NCBI GenBank assembly: GCA_963816955.1
Contig: CAWFME010000002.1
Coordinates: forward strand, 102,112-166,111
From: DATFQI01 sp963816955
Lineage (GTDB): Bacteria; Actinomycetota; Thermoleophilia; Solirubrobacterales; Solirubrobacteraceae
Reading direction: 5' to 3'
DNA length: 64,000 bases
Positions within the stretch are counted from its first letter, which is position 1. Every line of letters starts with the position of its first letter. The notes under the pieces are model-generated. The model searched no databases, was not told where the DNA came from, and saw only the letters and a list, made by a program, of their open reading frames with translations. This document shows positions 35,515 through 43,626 of this stretch, piece after piece. The position numbers and the translations under genes were made by a program.

Positions 35515-35529
35515 ATCTACTGCGTAGAT
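35515..35529. promoter_or_regulatory. Small dyad in the divergent spacer
   Basis: ATCTAC-TGC-GTAGAT is a perfect 6-bp inverted repeat centred in the 44-nt spacer between the divergent glycosyltransferase genes starting at 35500 and 35545. In this GC-rich DNA such an AT-rich dyad stands out and could be an operator shared by both. No -35/-10 pair can be assigned with confidence. Confidence 0.35.
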
Positions 35530-35544
35530 ACCCTCGCTCCGGCA

Positions 35545-36966
35545 ATGGGACGTGCCGATCGCTTCGCGAAGGCCGCCTTCGCGCTGCTGTGCATCGGCAG
35601 CCTGGCCGGCTTCCTCGTCTACCCCACCTATCCGAATTACGACTCGTACTACTCGCTGCTGTGGGGCCGCGAGGTGCTCGACCTGCAGGCGCCGACGTTC
35701 GAGGGCTTCCGGGTGCCGACCGAGCACCCGCTCGCGATCGTCGCCGGCGCCGCGCTGAGCCTGCTCGGCCACATCGGCGACCGCGTCTGGATCGCGCTGA
35801 TCATCGCGAGCTACCTGTGGCTGATCGCCGGTGTCTACCGGCTGGGGAAGACCGCCTTCACGCCGCTGATCGGCGTGATCGCCGCCGCGCTGCTGCTGAC
35901 GCGCTTCGACTACGCGTTCCTGACCGCCCGCGGCTACATCGACATCCCCTACATGGCGATGGTGGTGTGGGCGGCCGCGCTGGAGGCCGGGCGCCCGCGC
36001 CGCGGCGTGCCCGTGCTCGTCCTGCTCGCGCTCGCCGGCCTGCTGCGCCCCGAGGCGTGGGTGCTGGCCGCCTTCTACTGGTGCTGGCTGGCCTGGCCGG
36101 CGAGCTGGGGCGAGCGGGCGCTCTACGCCGTCCTGGCGGCCGCCGGGCCGGTGCTGTGGGCGGCGACGGACTTCGCGGTCACCGGCGACCCGCTGTTCTC
36201 GCTGCACTACACGAGCTCCTCGGCGGAGGAGCTCGGCCGCAACCTGCCGCTGTCCCAGCTCCCGTCGGCGATGCCTGAGTTCTTCGCCAACCTCGTCAAG
36301 CTGCCCGTGCTGGTGGCGGCCGCGCTCGGCCTCGTCGTCGCGGTCGTGGCGGTGCCGCGCCGCGCCGCGGCCCCGCTCGCCCTGCTGATCGCCGGGATCG
36401 CCACGTTCGTGCTGATCGGGATCGCCGGCGCCTCGGCGATCGAGCGCTACCTGGCGATCGCCGCCGTCGCGCTGCTCGTCTTCGCCGGGGTCAGCTTCGG
36501 TGGCTTCACGCTGCTGCGCGAGGGGCGGCTGCGCACGGGCTGGGCGGTCGCCTCGGCGCTGGTCGTGGCCTTCGGCGTGGTCTGGACGGCGATCCACATC
36601 GACCTCAGGCGCTTCGACGCAGAGCTGAGCTTCCGCGGCGCCGCGCACGACTCGCTCGTCGAGGTCCTGCGCGACCCGAAGGTGCGCGCAGGCCTGCGCT
36701 GCGGGCCGCTGACGCTGCCCAACCACAAGCTCGTGCCCGACACGCGCTGGATCGCCGACCTGCCCTACGAGAAGGTCCTCGCCCGCGCCGACCCGAAGCT
36801 GCGGCCGCAGCCGCGCAAGGGCGTCGGGATCTACGTCACGGGCCGCTTCGCGCTGTTCAAGCACTCCCTGACCAGCCCGAGCGACTCCGTGCTGGTGCAG
36901 TCGCCGCCGCCGGGCTTCGAGCGCGTGCGGGTGACCCGCTACTACTCGGCGTACGTCTCGTGCTGA
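35545..36966 (+). CDS. GT-C fold membrane glycosyltransferase, first of a pair
   Basis: 473 residues with about 9-10 hydrophobic helices in the first three quarters. After helix FALLCIGSLAGFLVY comes PTYPNYDSYYSLLWGREVLD, with the acidic residue expected in the first extracytoplasmic loop of GT39/ArnT-like enzymes. FDYAFLTARGYIDIPYMAMV and LLRPEAWVLAAFYWCW follow. The C-terminal 100 or so residues are a soluble domain. It probably transfers a sugar from a polyprenyl donor outside the membrane. The start of the next gene (GTG 36960) overlaps its end by 7 nt, so the two are coupled. Confidence 0.8.
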   Translation: MGRADRFAKAAFALLCIGSLAGFLVYPTYPNYDSYYSLLWGREVLDLQAPTFEGFRVPTEHPLAIVAGAALSLLGHIGDRVWIALIIASYLWLIAGVYRLGKTAFTPLIGVIAAALLLTRFDYAFLTARGYIDIPYMAMVVWAAALEAGRPRRGVPVLVLLALAGLLRPEAWVLAAFYWCWLAWPASWGERALYAVLAAAGPVLWAATDFAVTGDPLFSLHYTSSSAEELGRNLPLSQLPSAMPEFFANLVKLPVLVAAALGLVVAVVAVPRRAAAPLALLIAGIATFVLIGIAGASAIERYLAIAAVALLVFAGVSFGGFTLLREGRLRTGWAVASALVVAFGVVWTAIHIDLRRFDAELSFRGAAHDSLVEVLRDPKVRAGLRCGPLTLPNHKLVPDTRWIADLPYEKVLARADPKLRPQPRKGVGIYVTGRFALFKHSLTSPSDSVLVQSPPPGFERVRVTRYYSAYVSC

Positions 36967-38666
36967 TCGAGGCGGTCCGCCGCGGGCCGAGCCGCGGCTG
37001 GCGGGCGGAGCGGCGCTGGCTGCTGGCCGCCGGCGGCATCGTCGCCGGCGCCCTGGCGCTGCGCCTGTGGGGGATCGGGCACGGCCTCCCGTTCGTCTAC
37101 AACGCCGACGAGAACGCCCACTTCGTACCGCGGGCGGTCGGGATGTTCGGGCACTCCTACAACCCGAACTACTTCGTCAATCCTCCGGCCTACACCTACC
37201 TGCTGCACGTCGTCTTCGACCTGCGCTTCGGCGGCCGCGACGGCGTGGGGGAGGCGATGGCCGCCGACCGCGCGAGCGTCTTCGAGGCCGCCCGGATCGT
37301 GGCCGCGATCCTCGGGACCGGCGCCGTCGCGCTGCTGGCGTGGGCCGGGCGGCGGCTGATGGGCGGGGCGGCGGGGCTGATCGCGGGCGCGCTGCTGGCC
37401 GTCGCGTTCCTGCCCGTGCACTACTCGCACCTCGCGCTCAACGACGCGCCGACGCTCGCGCCCGCCTGCCTGGCGCTGCTGGGCGTGGCCACGATCTACC
37501 GCCACAACGGCTACGGCTCCTACGCGGTCGCCGGGCTGGCGCTGGGCCTGGCCTGCGCGACGAAGTACACCGCCGGGATCCTCATATGGCCCATCGTCGC
37601 GGCCGCGCTCACGACGCCCGTGCCCGGGCGGGCGGGACCTGTTCGCGGGCTGCTGCTGGCCGGCGTGCTGGCGCTCGTGGGCTTCGTGGCCGCCAACCCG
37701 TTCGCCGTGCTCGACTGGGACGCGTTCCGCGACGGGCTCAGCCACCAGTCGGAGGCCTCGGGCGACGGCGGCGGCAAGCTCGGGCTCTCGACCGACAGCG
37801 GGATCGTCTACTACCTCGGCACCGCGACCTGGGGGCTGGGCTGGCTGCCCTGCCTGTTCGCGCTGCTCGGCGCCGTCGGGCTGGCGTGGCGCGACCGGAG
37901 GCTCGCGCTCGTGGTCGTCCCCGCGCCCGTGCTGTTCCTGCTCTTCATGGGCACCCAGGACCGCTTCTTCGCCCGCTGGCTGCTGCCCGTCTACCCGCTG
38001 CTGTGCCTGCTCGCGGCCTGGGCGGTCGTGGCGGCGGCCGTCCGGCTGGCGCCGCGCCTGCGCCGCGGAACCAGCGTGGTCGCGGGCGTCTTGGGCGCCC
38101 TGCTGTGCGTGCAGGGCCTCGTGTTCTCCGTCCACAACGACCTCGCGCTCGCCCGGCCCGACACGCGCCAGCTCGCGCGCGACTGGATGGTCGACAACGT
38201 CCCGATCCGCTCCAAGATCGTGGTCGAGCCGTTCGTGCCGGCGGCCTGGGCGGCCGACGCCGAGAGCGTGCGCGAGGGCACCGGCAACGGCTCCCGCTGG
38301 AACAAGTGGCCGACGACGCGGGCGCCGAAGTCCGCGGGCGGGGGCGTGATCCGCTTCGAGGACTACGAGCGCTTCACCCGGCCCGAGCTGGTCAGCGCCT
38401 ACGCCCGCGGCGGCTTCTGCTGGGTGGTGACGGGCTCCACGCAGTACGGCCGCGCCTACGCGGAGCCGCGCGAGGTGCCGGACGCCATCCGCTACTACGA
38501 GACGCTCGAGCGCGAGGGCGAGCTCGTCTACGAGGTCCGCCCCGACGAGGGCGCGAGCGGCCGGCCGCCGTTCTCCTACGACTTCTCCTTCAACGCCTAT
38601 CCGCTCTCCTACGACCGCATGGGCCCGGAGGTGCGCATCTACAAGCTGTCCGGCGGCCGTTGCTGA
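36960..38666 (+). CDS. GT-C fold membrane glycosyltransferase, second of a pair
   Basis: 568 residues. The first helix is LLAAGGIVAGALALRLWGIG, and the first loop contains VYNADENAHFVPRAVGMF, an acidic pair typical of GT39-like protein or lipid glycosyltransferases. NYFVNPPAYTYLLHVVFDL, VHYSHLALNDAPTLAPACLA and GTQDRFFARWLLPVYPLLC are further family-like segments. The C-terminal region of about 170 residues is predicted to be extracytoplasmic. It is coupled to the previous gene and probably acts on the same glycan. The substrate is unknown. Confidence 0.82.
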   Translation: MLIEAVRRGPSRGWRAERRWLLAAGGIVAGALALRLWGIGHGLPFVYNADENAHFVPRAVGMFGHSYNPNYFVNPPAYTYLLHVVFDLRFGGRDGVGEAMAADRASVFEAARIVAAILGTGAVALLAWAGRRLMGGAAGLIAGALLAVAFLPVHYSHLALNDAPTLAPACLALLGVATIYRHNGYGSYAVAGLALGLACATKYTAGILIWPIVAAALTTPVPGRAGPVRGLLLAGVLALVGFVAANPFAVLDWDAFRDGLSHQSEASGDGGGKLGLSTDSGIVYYLGTATWGLGWLPCLFALLGAVGLAWRDRRLALVVVPAPVLFLLFMGTQDRFFARWLLPVYPLLCLLAAWAVVAAAVRLAPRLRRGTSVVAGVLGALLCVQGLVFSVHNDLALARPDTRQLARDWMVDNVPIRSKIVVEPFVPAAWAADAESVREGTGNGSRWNKWPTTRAPKSAGGGVIRFEDYERFTRPELVSAYARGGFCWVVTGSTQYGRAYAEPREVPDAIRYYETLEREGELVYEVRPDEGASGRPPFSYDFSFNAYPLSYDRMGPEVRIYKLSGGRC

Positions 38667-38707
38667 GGGAACCCGGGAACGAGGTCACCTATCCTCAGGT
38701 CTGCATC

Positions 38708-39829
38708 GTGACCCAGCTCCTGCAGACCGACCACGTCCACCTCGCTCGCGCCATCGAGCTCGCCGAGGGCGGGCGCGGGCGGACCTCCCCGAACCCGATG
38801 GTCGGCGCCGTCGTGGTGCGCGGCGACGAGGTGCTGGGCGAGGGCTTCCACACCGCCCACGGCGAGCCGCACGCCGAGCGGGCCGCGCTGGCCGCCTGCG
38901 GCGGGGCCGACACCACCGGGGCGACGATGTACGTCTCGCTGGAGCCCTGCTGCCACCAGGGGCAGACGCCGCCGTGCACCGACGCGCTGCTGGAGGCCGG
39001 CATCGCCCGCGTGGTCGTGGCCTCCGACGACCCGACGGAGAAGGCCTCGGGCCGCGGCCTCGGGATCCTGCGCGACGAGGGCGTCGAGATCGTCGTCGCG
39101 GAGGGCGAGCTGGCCGCGCGCTCCCGCCTGCTCAACCAGCCCTTCCGCAAGCACGCCCGCACGGCCTTGCCGTGGGTCCTGTTCAAGTCCGCGATGACGC
39201 TCGACGGCAAGGTCGCCACCCGCACCGGCGACTCCAAGTGGATCTCCGGCGACGACTCGCGCCGCGTGGCCCACCGCTGGCGCGCCGAGTGCGACGCGGT
39301 CGCCTGCGGGATCGGCACCGCGCTCGCCGACGACCCGCAGCTCACGGCCCGGATCGAGAACGTCCACCACCAGCCGCGCCGGATCGTGTTCGACTCCGAG
39401 GCGCGCCTGCCGCTGGACTCCGCGCTGCTCCAGAGCGCCCCCGAGCTGCCGCTGACCGTCGTGGTCTCGCGCGCCGCCGCCCGCCGCGCCACCGACGGCC
39501 TGGAGGCCGCGGGCGCCGACGTGATCGTCGCCACGGGCGAGAACGAGCCGGCGCGCGTCAAGAACGCGCTCGTGCAGCTCGGCGCCGCCGGCGTGACCTC
39601 GATCCTGCTCGAGGGCGGCCCGCACCTGGCGGGCGCCTTCCTCGACGCGGGCGAGGTCGACGAGATCCGCCTGTTCGTCGCCCCGGTCGTGGTCGGCGGC
39701 TCCGCCGCCCGCGACCCGCTCGAGGGCGAGGGCGTCGAGCGGATCGCCGAGGCCGCCCGCGCGCTGACGCTCGAGTGCCGCCGGGTCGCCGACGACGTCC
39801 TGATCTGCGCCCGCATGCGGGAGTGGTAA
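38708..39829 (+). CDS. ribD: Riboflavin biosynthesis protein RibD (deaminase/reductase)
   Basis: Bifunctional enzyme that deaminates and then reduces the pyrimidine intermediate of riboflavin synthesis. The deaminase domain has HGEPHAERAAL (zinc His and catalytic Glu) and LEPCCHQGQTPPC (zinc cysteines) at about 54-91. The reductase domain starts near LPWVLFKSAMTLDGKVATRT with the NADPH-binding region SKWISGDDSRRVAHRWRA and the later LLEGGPHLAGAFLDAG. GTG 38708 gives 373 residues and the usual short N-terminus. The long frame upstream belongs to another gene read out of phase. First gene of the riboflavin group. Confidence 0.95.
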   Translation: MTQLLQTDHVHLARAIELAEGGRGRTSPNPMVGAVVVRGDEVLGEGFHTAHGEPHAERAALAACGGADTTGATMYVSLEPCCHQGQTPPCTDALLEAGIARVVVASDDPTEKASGRGLGILRDEGVEIVVAEGELAARSRLLNQPFRKHARTALPWVLFKSAMTLDGKVATRTGDSKWISGDDSRRVAHRWRAECDAVACGIGTALADDPQLTARIENVHHQPRRIVFDSEARLPLDSALLQSAPELPLTVVVSRAAARRATDGLEAAGADVIVATGENEPARVKNALVQLGAAGVTSILLEGGPHLAGAFLDAGEVDEIRLFVAPVVVGGSAARDPLEGEGVERIAEAARALTLECRRVADDVLICARMREW

Positions 39830-39835
39830 GTGCTC

Positions 39836-39985
39836 CCTCCGACGGACTCGCACACCCCTGGACGGGCGCAGCCGGCGCCTGGCGGCGTCCTCGGAGGAGC
39901 CCGTGGCTCCGCCACTGTTCTCCTCCTGCGTCCTTGCCAGGCATCCGCCTGCATCCCGTCCATCGGCGCGCGAGCCCATCGGAGG
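39836..39985 (+). repeat. Long hairpin between ribD and ribE that covers the ribE ribosome binding site
   Basis: The 164-nt spacer is one long imperfect inverted repeat. CCTCCGA at 39837-39843 pairs with the TCGGAGG at 39979-39985 that contains the ribE Shine-Dalgarno (GGAGG, 39981-39985). Further in, TGGACGGG (about 39859-39866) pairs with CCCGTCCA (about 39955-39962), GCCTGGC pairs with GCCAGGC, and GGAGGAG pairs with CTCCTCC. The tip is GTGGC-TCC-GCCAC. In RNA this would hide the start of ribE. It does not show the conserved blocks of the FMN riboswitch as I know them. It might be a different leader control or an attenuator. Confidence 0.7.
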
Positions 39986-39993
39986 AACCACTC

Positions 39994-40578
39994 GTGTTCA
40001 CCGGACTCGTAGCCGACCTGGGAACGGTGACGGCGGTCGACTCGACGGCCGGCGGCGTGCGGCTGGCGGTCGAGACCGCGCTGGCGCCGGAGATCGCCGA
40101 GGGCGACTCCGTGGCCGTCAACGGCGTCTGCCTGACCGCCACGGCGATCGCGGAGGGCCGCTTCACCGCCGACGTGATGCACGAGACGCTGCGGCGCTCC
40201 TCGCTGGCCGAGGTCGCCGAGGGGGCGCCGGTGAACCTGGAGCTGCCGCTGCGGGCGTCGGACCGGCTCGGCGGGCACGTCGTGCAGGGCCACGTCGACG
40301 GCCTCGGCACGATCCGCGCCATCGAGGAGGACGGCTTCTCCCGCGTCGTGGAGATCGCAGCCCCTACCGAGACGCTCCGCTACGTGGTCGAGAAGGGCTC
40401 GATCGCGGTCGACGGCATCTCGCTGACCGTGGCGTCTGTGACGGCCGACACGTTCACCGTGGCGCTGATCCCCGAGACTCTGGAGCGCACCAATCTCGGC
40501 GCCGCCGCTCCGGGGCAGCCGGTCAACCTGGAGGTGGACGTCTTGGCCAAGTACGTCGAAAAGCTGGTGATGCGGTGA
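39994..40578 (+). CDS. ribE: Riboflavin synthase, alpha chain
   Basis: Dismutates two molecules of 6,7-dimethyl-8-ribityllumazine to riboflavin. The 194-residue protein has two similar lumazine-binding halves: MFTGLVADLGTV with GDSVAVNGVCLTAT in the first, and GGHVVQGHVDGLGTI with KGSIAVDGISLTV in the second. GTG 39994 is preceded by GGAGG eight bases upstream and gives the expected MFTGL start. The stop overlaps ribBA (GTGA at 40575-40578). Its translation may depend on whether the upstream hairpin is open. Confidence 0.96.
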   Translation: MFTGLVADLGTVTAVDSTAGGVRLAVETALAPEIAEGDSVAVNGVCLTATAIAEGRFTADVMHETLRRSSLAEVAEGAPVNLELPLRASDRLGGHVVQGHVDGLGTIRAIEEDGFSRVVEIAAPTETLRYVVEKGSIAVDGISLTVASVTADTFTVALIPETLERTNLGAAAPGQPVNLEVDVLAKYVEKLVMR

Positions 40579-41882
40579 GCCGCCCGCCGTTCAGCACGGT
40601 CGAGGAGGCGATCGAGGACATCCGCGCGGGACGGATGGTCGTGGTCTGCGACGACGAGGACCGCGAGAACGAGGGCGACCTCACGATGGCCGCCCAGTTC
40701 TGCACGCCCGAGGCGATCAACTTCATGGCCAAGGAGGGGCGCGGGCTGATCTGCCTCGCGCTGACCGGCGAGCGCTGCGAAGAGCTCGGCCTGGACCTGA
40801 TGGCGGCCAAGAACGAGTCGCCGTTCGAGACCGCGTTCACGGTCTCGATCGAGGCCCGCGACGGCGTCACGACCGGCATCTCGGCCGCCGATCGCGCCCG
40901 GACCGTGCAGGTGGCGATCGACCCCTCCTCCGTGCCGCGCGACCTCGTCCAGCCCGGCCACATCTTCCCGCTGAAGGCCAAGCCCGGCGGCGTGCTGGAG
41001 CGCACGGGCCAGACCGAGGCGGCCGTCGACCTCGCCCGCCTGGCGGGCCTGAACCCGTCCGGCGTGATCTGCGAGGTCATGAACGACGACGGCACGATGG
41101 CGCGCGTCCCCGACCTCGAGCGCTACTGCGCCCACCACGGCCTGAAGATGATCACGGTCGCCGACCTGATCGCCTACCGCCGCCGCCACGACCGCTTGAT
41201 CGAGCGCGTCGTCTCCACCCGGCTGCCGACGGCGTTCGGCGACTTCGACGTCGTCGGCTACCGCTCGCTGCTCGACGACAAGCACCACGTCGCGATGGTC
41301 AAGGGCGAGGTCGACGGCGTGCCGGACGTGCTCGTGCGCGTGCACTCGGAGTGCTTGACCGGCGACGTCTTCCACTCCCTGCGCTGCGACTGCGGCGAGC
41401 AGCTCGAGTCGGCGCTGGCGATGATCGAGCGCGAGGGCTCCGGCGTGCTGCTCTACCTCGCCCAGGAGGGCCGCGGGATCGGGCTGCTGAACAAGCTCAA
41501 GGCCTACAACCTGCAGGACAAGGGCCTGGACACCGTCGACGCCAACCTCGAGCTGGGCCTGCCCGTTGACCTGCGCGACTACGGCATCGGCGCGCAGATC
41601 CTCGCCGACCTCGGCCTCAGCTCGATCCGCATCCTCACCAACAACCCGAAGAAGATCCGCGGCCTCGAGGGCTACGGGCTCTCGGTCACCGAGCAGATCC
41701 CGATCGTGCACGCGGCCAACCCGCACAACGAGCGCTACCTGCAGGCCAAGCGCGACCGCCTCGGCCATGCGCTGCACCACCAGGGGCTGCCGCTCGACGA
41801 GCAGATGGTCCACGCCGAGCACGAGCAGGACCGCGACGTCGCCGGCTTACCCCGGCCGGCCGCTCGAGATGAGACGACGTGA
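40575..41882 (+). CDS. ribBA: Bifunctional 3,4-dihydroxy-2-butanone 4-phosphate synthase / GTP cyclohydrolase II
   Basis: Supplies both precursors of the riboflavin ring. Residues about 1-205 are DHBP synthase, with VVVCDDEDRENEGDLTMAAQ (acidic metal-binding loop) and the substrate-binding GHIFPLKAKPGGVLERTGQT. Residues about 206-420 are GTP cyclohydrolase II, with VRVHSECLTGDVFHSLRCDC (zinc cysteines) and the loop QEGRGIGLLNK. It has 435 residues. Coupled to ribE by GTGA and to ribH by a second GTGA at 41879. Confidence 0.97.
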   Translation: MSRPPFSTVEEAIEDIRAGRMVVVCDDEDRENEGDLTMAAQFCTPEAINFMAKEGRGLICLALTGERCEELGLDLMAAKNESPFETAFTVSIEARDGVTTGISAADRARTVQVAIDPSSVPRDLVQPGHIFPLKAKPGGVLERTGQTEAAVDLARLAGLNPSGVICEVMNDDGTMARVPDLERYCAHHGLKMITVADLIAYRRRHDRLIERVVSTRLPTAFGDFDVVGYRSLLDDKHHVAMVKGEVDGVPDVLVRVHSECLTGDVFHSLRCDCGEQLESALAMIEREGSGVLLYLAQEGRGIGLLNKLKAYNLQDKGLDTVDANLELGLPVDLRDYGIGAQILADLGLSSIRILTNNPKKIRGLEGYGLSVTEQIPIVHAANPHNERYLQAKRDRLGHALHHQGLPLDEQMVHAEHEQDRDVAGLPRPAARDETT

Positions 41883-42328
41883 GCGAGCCGGGTGGGCGGG
41901 GAATGCATTTCGCGATCGCGATCGGGCGCTTCTACGAGGACCTGGCCGACCGCCTGATCGCCGGCGCCCAGCGCGCCTTCGTCGAGGCCACGGGCGAGGC
42001 GGCCGACGTCTACGACGTCCCCGGCGCGTTCGAGCTGCCGCTCGCCGCCGCCTACCTCGCCGCCACGGGCCGCTACTCGGGAGTCGCCTGCCTCGGCGCC
42101 GTCATCCGCGGCGAGACCGACCACTACGACTACGTGTGCGCCGAGGCCGCCCGCGGCATCCAGGACGTCCAGCTGCTCACCCGCGTACCGTGCTCGTTCG
42201 GCGTCTTGACGGTCGAGAACATGGACCAGGCCTTGGCACGCACCGGCGGCGGCAAGCGCGACCAGGGCGAGCACGCCGCCCAGGCCGTGCTCCAGCTCGC
42301 CGCGCTCCGGCGCGACCTCGCCGTCTAG
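41879..42328 (+). CDS. ribH: 6,7-Dimethyl-8-ribityllumazine synthase
   Basis: Condenses the two RibBA/RibD pathway products to the lumazine precursor. The 149-residue protein has the family segments FAIAIGRFYEDLADRL, VYDVPGAFELPLAAAYLA, CLGAVIRGETDHYDYVC and PCSFGVLTVENMDQAL. GTG 41879 overlaps the ribBA stop, which supports this start; ATG 41903 is an alternative eight codons on. Last gene of the riboflavin group, followed at once by a hairpin. Confidence 0.95.
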   Translation: MSEPGGRGMHFAIAIGRFYEDLADRLIAGAQRAFVEATGEAADVYDVPGAFELPLAAAYLAATGRYSGVACLGAVIRGETDHYDYVCAEAARGIQDVQLLTRVPCSFGVLTVENMDQALARTGGGKRDQGEHAAQAVLQLAALRRDLAV

Positions 42329-42389
42329 GAGCCTGTCAAGAACCCCGGCACGCCCGGATGCGGCCGTGGACACTTCGCGACAGACTCCT
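42327..42389. terminator. Bidirectional hairpin between ribH and the convergent oxidoreductase gene
   Basis: AGGAGCCTGTC (42327-42337) and GACAGACTCCT (42379-42389) form an 11-bp stem with one mismatch, and GC-rich sequence inside (CCCGG repeats) can pair further. It begins within the ribH stop codon and ends inside the stop codon of the opposite gene, so it fits a two-way terminator without a T tract. Confidence 0.6.
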
Positions 42390-43626
42390 AAAGCAGCGGG
42401 ACGGTGCGGCCCTCGCGGCGCGAGGTCTCCGCGGCGAAGGCGATCCGGTGGGACTCGAGCGTGTGCCGCGGCGTGGTCGGCACGAGCGCCGGGTCGCCGG
42501 CCTCGACGGCCGCCACGAAGTCGGCGATCACGCCGTCGTCGCCGCCGCCGTGGTGTGAGGTGATCGGCTCCTGCACCTCGTGCCGCGTGGTGGTGCGGGT
42601 CAGGAAGTCGTAGACCTCGGCCATCGAGCCGTCGCCGCGCAGCTCGCCGCGGGTGCCGAAGATGCGGGTCTCTCGGTCGCGCATCTGCGTGAAGGCCGTC
42701 ATGGTCAGGCTCGCCGTGGCGCCGCCCTCGTAGGCGAGCGAGACGACCTGGTGGTCGACGACGTCGTTGTCGCAGGCCCACACGCAGCGGCCGTAGGGCC
42801 CGTCGCGCAGCGCCGCCTCCACGTGCTCGGGCGTCGGCGGCCAGGCGACGACGTCGACGGGCCAGCCGGTGTCACCCCGCTCGGCGGCCTCGAGGTAGAT
42901 CTTCTTGGCCGAGTAGGGGCAGCCCGGTTCGATCGCGCAGTCCAGGCAGCGGTCGGCAGCGCCCTCCGGGCGGTGCTCGGGCCGCAGGCGGCCGAGGCTG
43001 CCGAAGGACGACACGCGCTCGCAGCGCGCCCCTACGACGTGCGAGAGCCAGTCGAGGTCGTGGCAGCACTTGGCCAGCAGCATCGGCCCGGCCTCGTCCT
43101 CGCGGCGCCAGTTGCCGCGCACGTAGGAGTGGGCGTGGTGGAAGAAGCCGACCGGCTCGAGGTGCTCGACGCTGACCACGTCGCCGACTGCGCCCTCGTC
43201 GAGCAGCCGCCGCACGAGCCGCGTGTACGGCGTGTAGCGCAGGACGTGCGCGACCGCCGCCACCACGCCGGCGCGCTCGGTCGCCTCGGCGATCGCCACG
43301 CACTCGGCCTCCGTGGTCGCGAGCGGCTTCTCGATCAGCAGCGCGTAGCCCTGCTCGGCGAGCGCGATCGCCGGCTCGGTGTGCTCGCGGTCGAGCGTCG
43401 CCACCACCGCGGCGTCGGCGACCCGCCCGTTCGCCAGCGCCTCGCGCCAGTCGGCGAAGCGCAGGTCGGGATGGACGCCGTGGGCGTCGGCGAGCGCGTC
43501 GCGGCGGTCCGCGCGCGGCTCGGCCACGGCCACCACCCGCGCGCGCTCGGGGTGGCGCGCGGCCCAGCCCGCGAAGGTCGCGCCGCGCGAGCCGCCGCCG
43601 GCGATCAGCAGCTCGACCGGCGCCAT
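42388..43626 (-). CDS. Gfo/Idh/MocA family oxidoreductase
   Basis: 412-residue NAD(P)-dependent dehydrogenase. The N-terminal Rossmann domain starts PVELLIAGGGSRGATFAGWA, and ALLIEKPLATTEAECVAIAE contains the EKP catalytic-lysine motif of the family. The C-terminal beta-sheet domain has PMLLAKCCHDLDWLSHVVG, where the C-x3-D pattern matches sugar dehydrogenases. CLDCAIEPGCPYSAKKIYLE is a Cys-containing insertion seen in some members and may bind a metal. It likely oxidises or reduces a sugar or inositol derivative. ATG 43626 shares one base with the stop of the upstream solute-binding protein gene, so the two are co-expressed. Confidence 0.9.
   Translation of the reverse strand: MAPVELLIAGGGSRGATFAGWAARHPERARVVAVAEPRADRRDALADAHGVHPDLRFADWREALANGRVADAAVVATLDREHTEPAIALAEQGYALLIEKPLATTEAECVAIAEATERAGVVAAVAHVLRYTPYTRLVRRLLDEGAVGDVVSVEHLEPVGFFHHAHSYVRGNWRREDEAGPMLLAKCCHDLDWLSHVVGARCERVSSFGSLGRLRPEHRPEGAADRCLDCAIEPGCPYSAKKIYLEAAERGDTGWPVDVVAWPPTPEHVEAALRDGPYGRCVWACDNDVVDHQVVSLAYEGGATASLTMTAFTQMRDRETRIFGTRGELRGDGSMAEVYDFLTRTTTRHEVQEPITSHHGGGDDGVIADFVAAVEAGDPALVPTTPRHTLESHRIAFAAETSRREGRTVPLL

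Noticed and set aside
39836..39985. FMN riboswitch in the riboflavin operon
   Set aside because: The position is right, but the conserved blocks and the multi-branched core of the FMN element are not recognisable, only a long stem. A covariance-model search for RF00050 would settle it.
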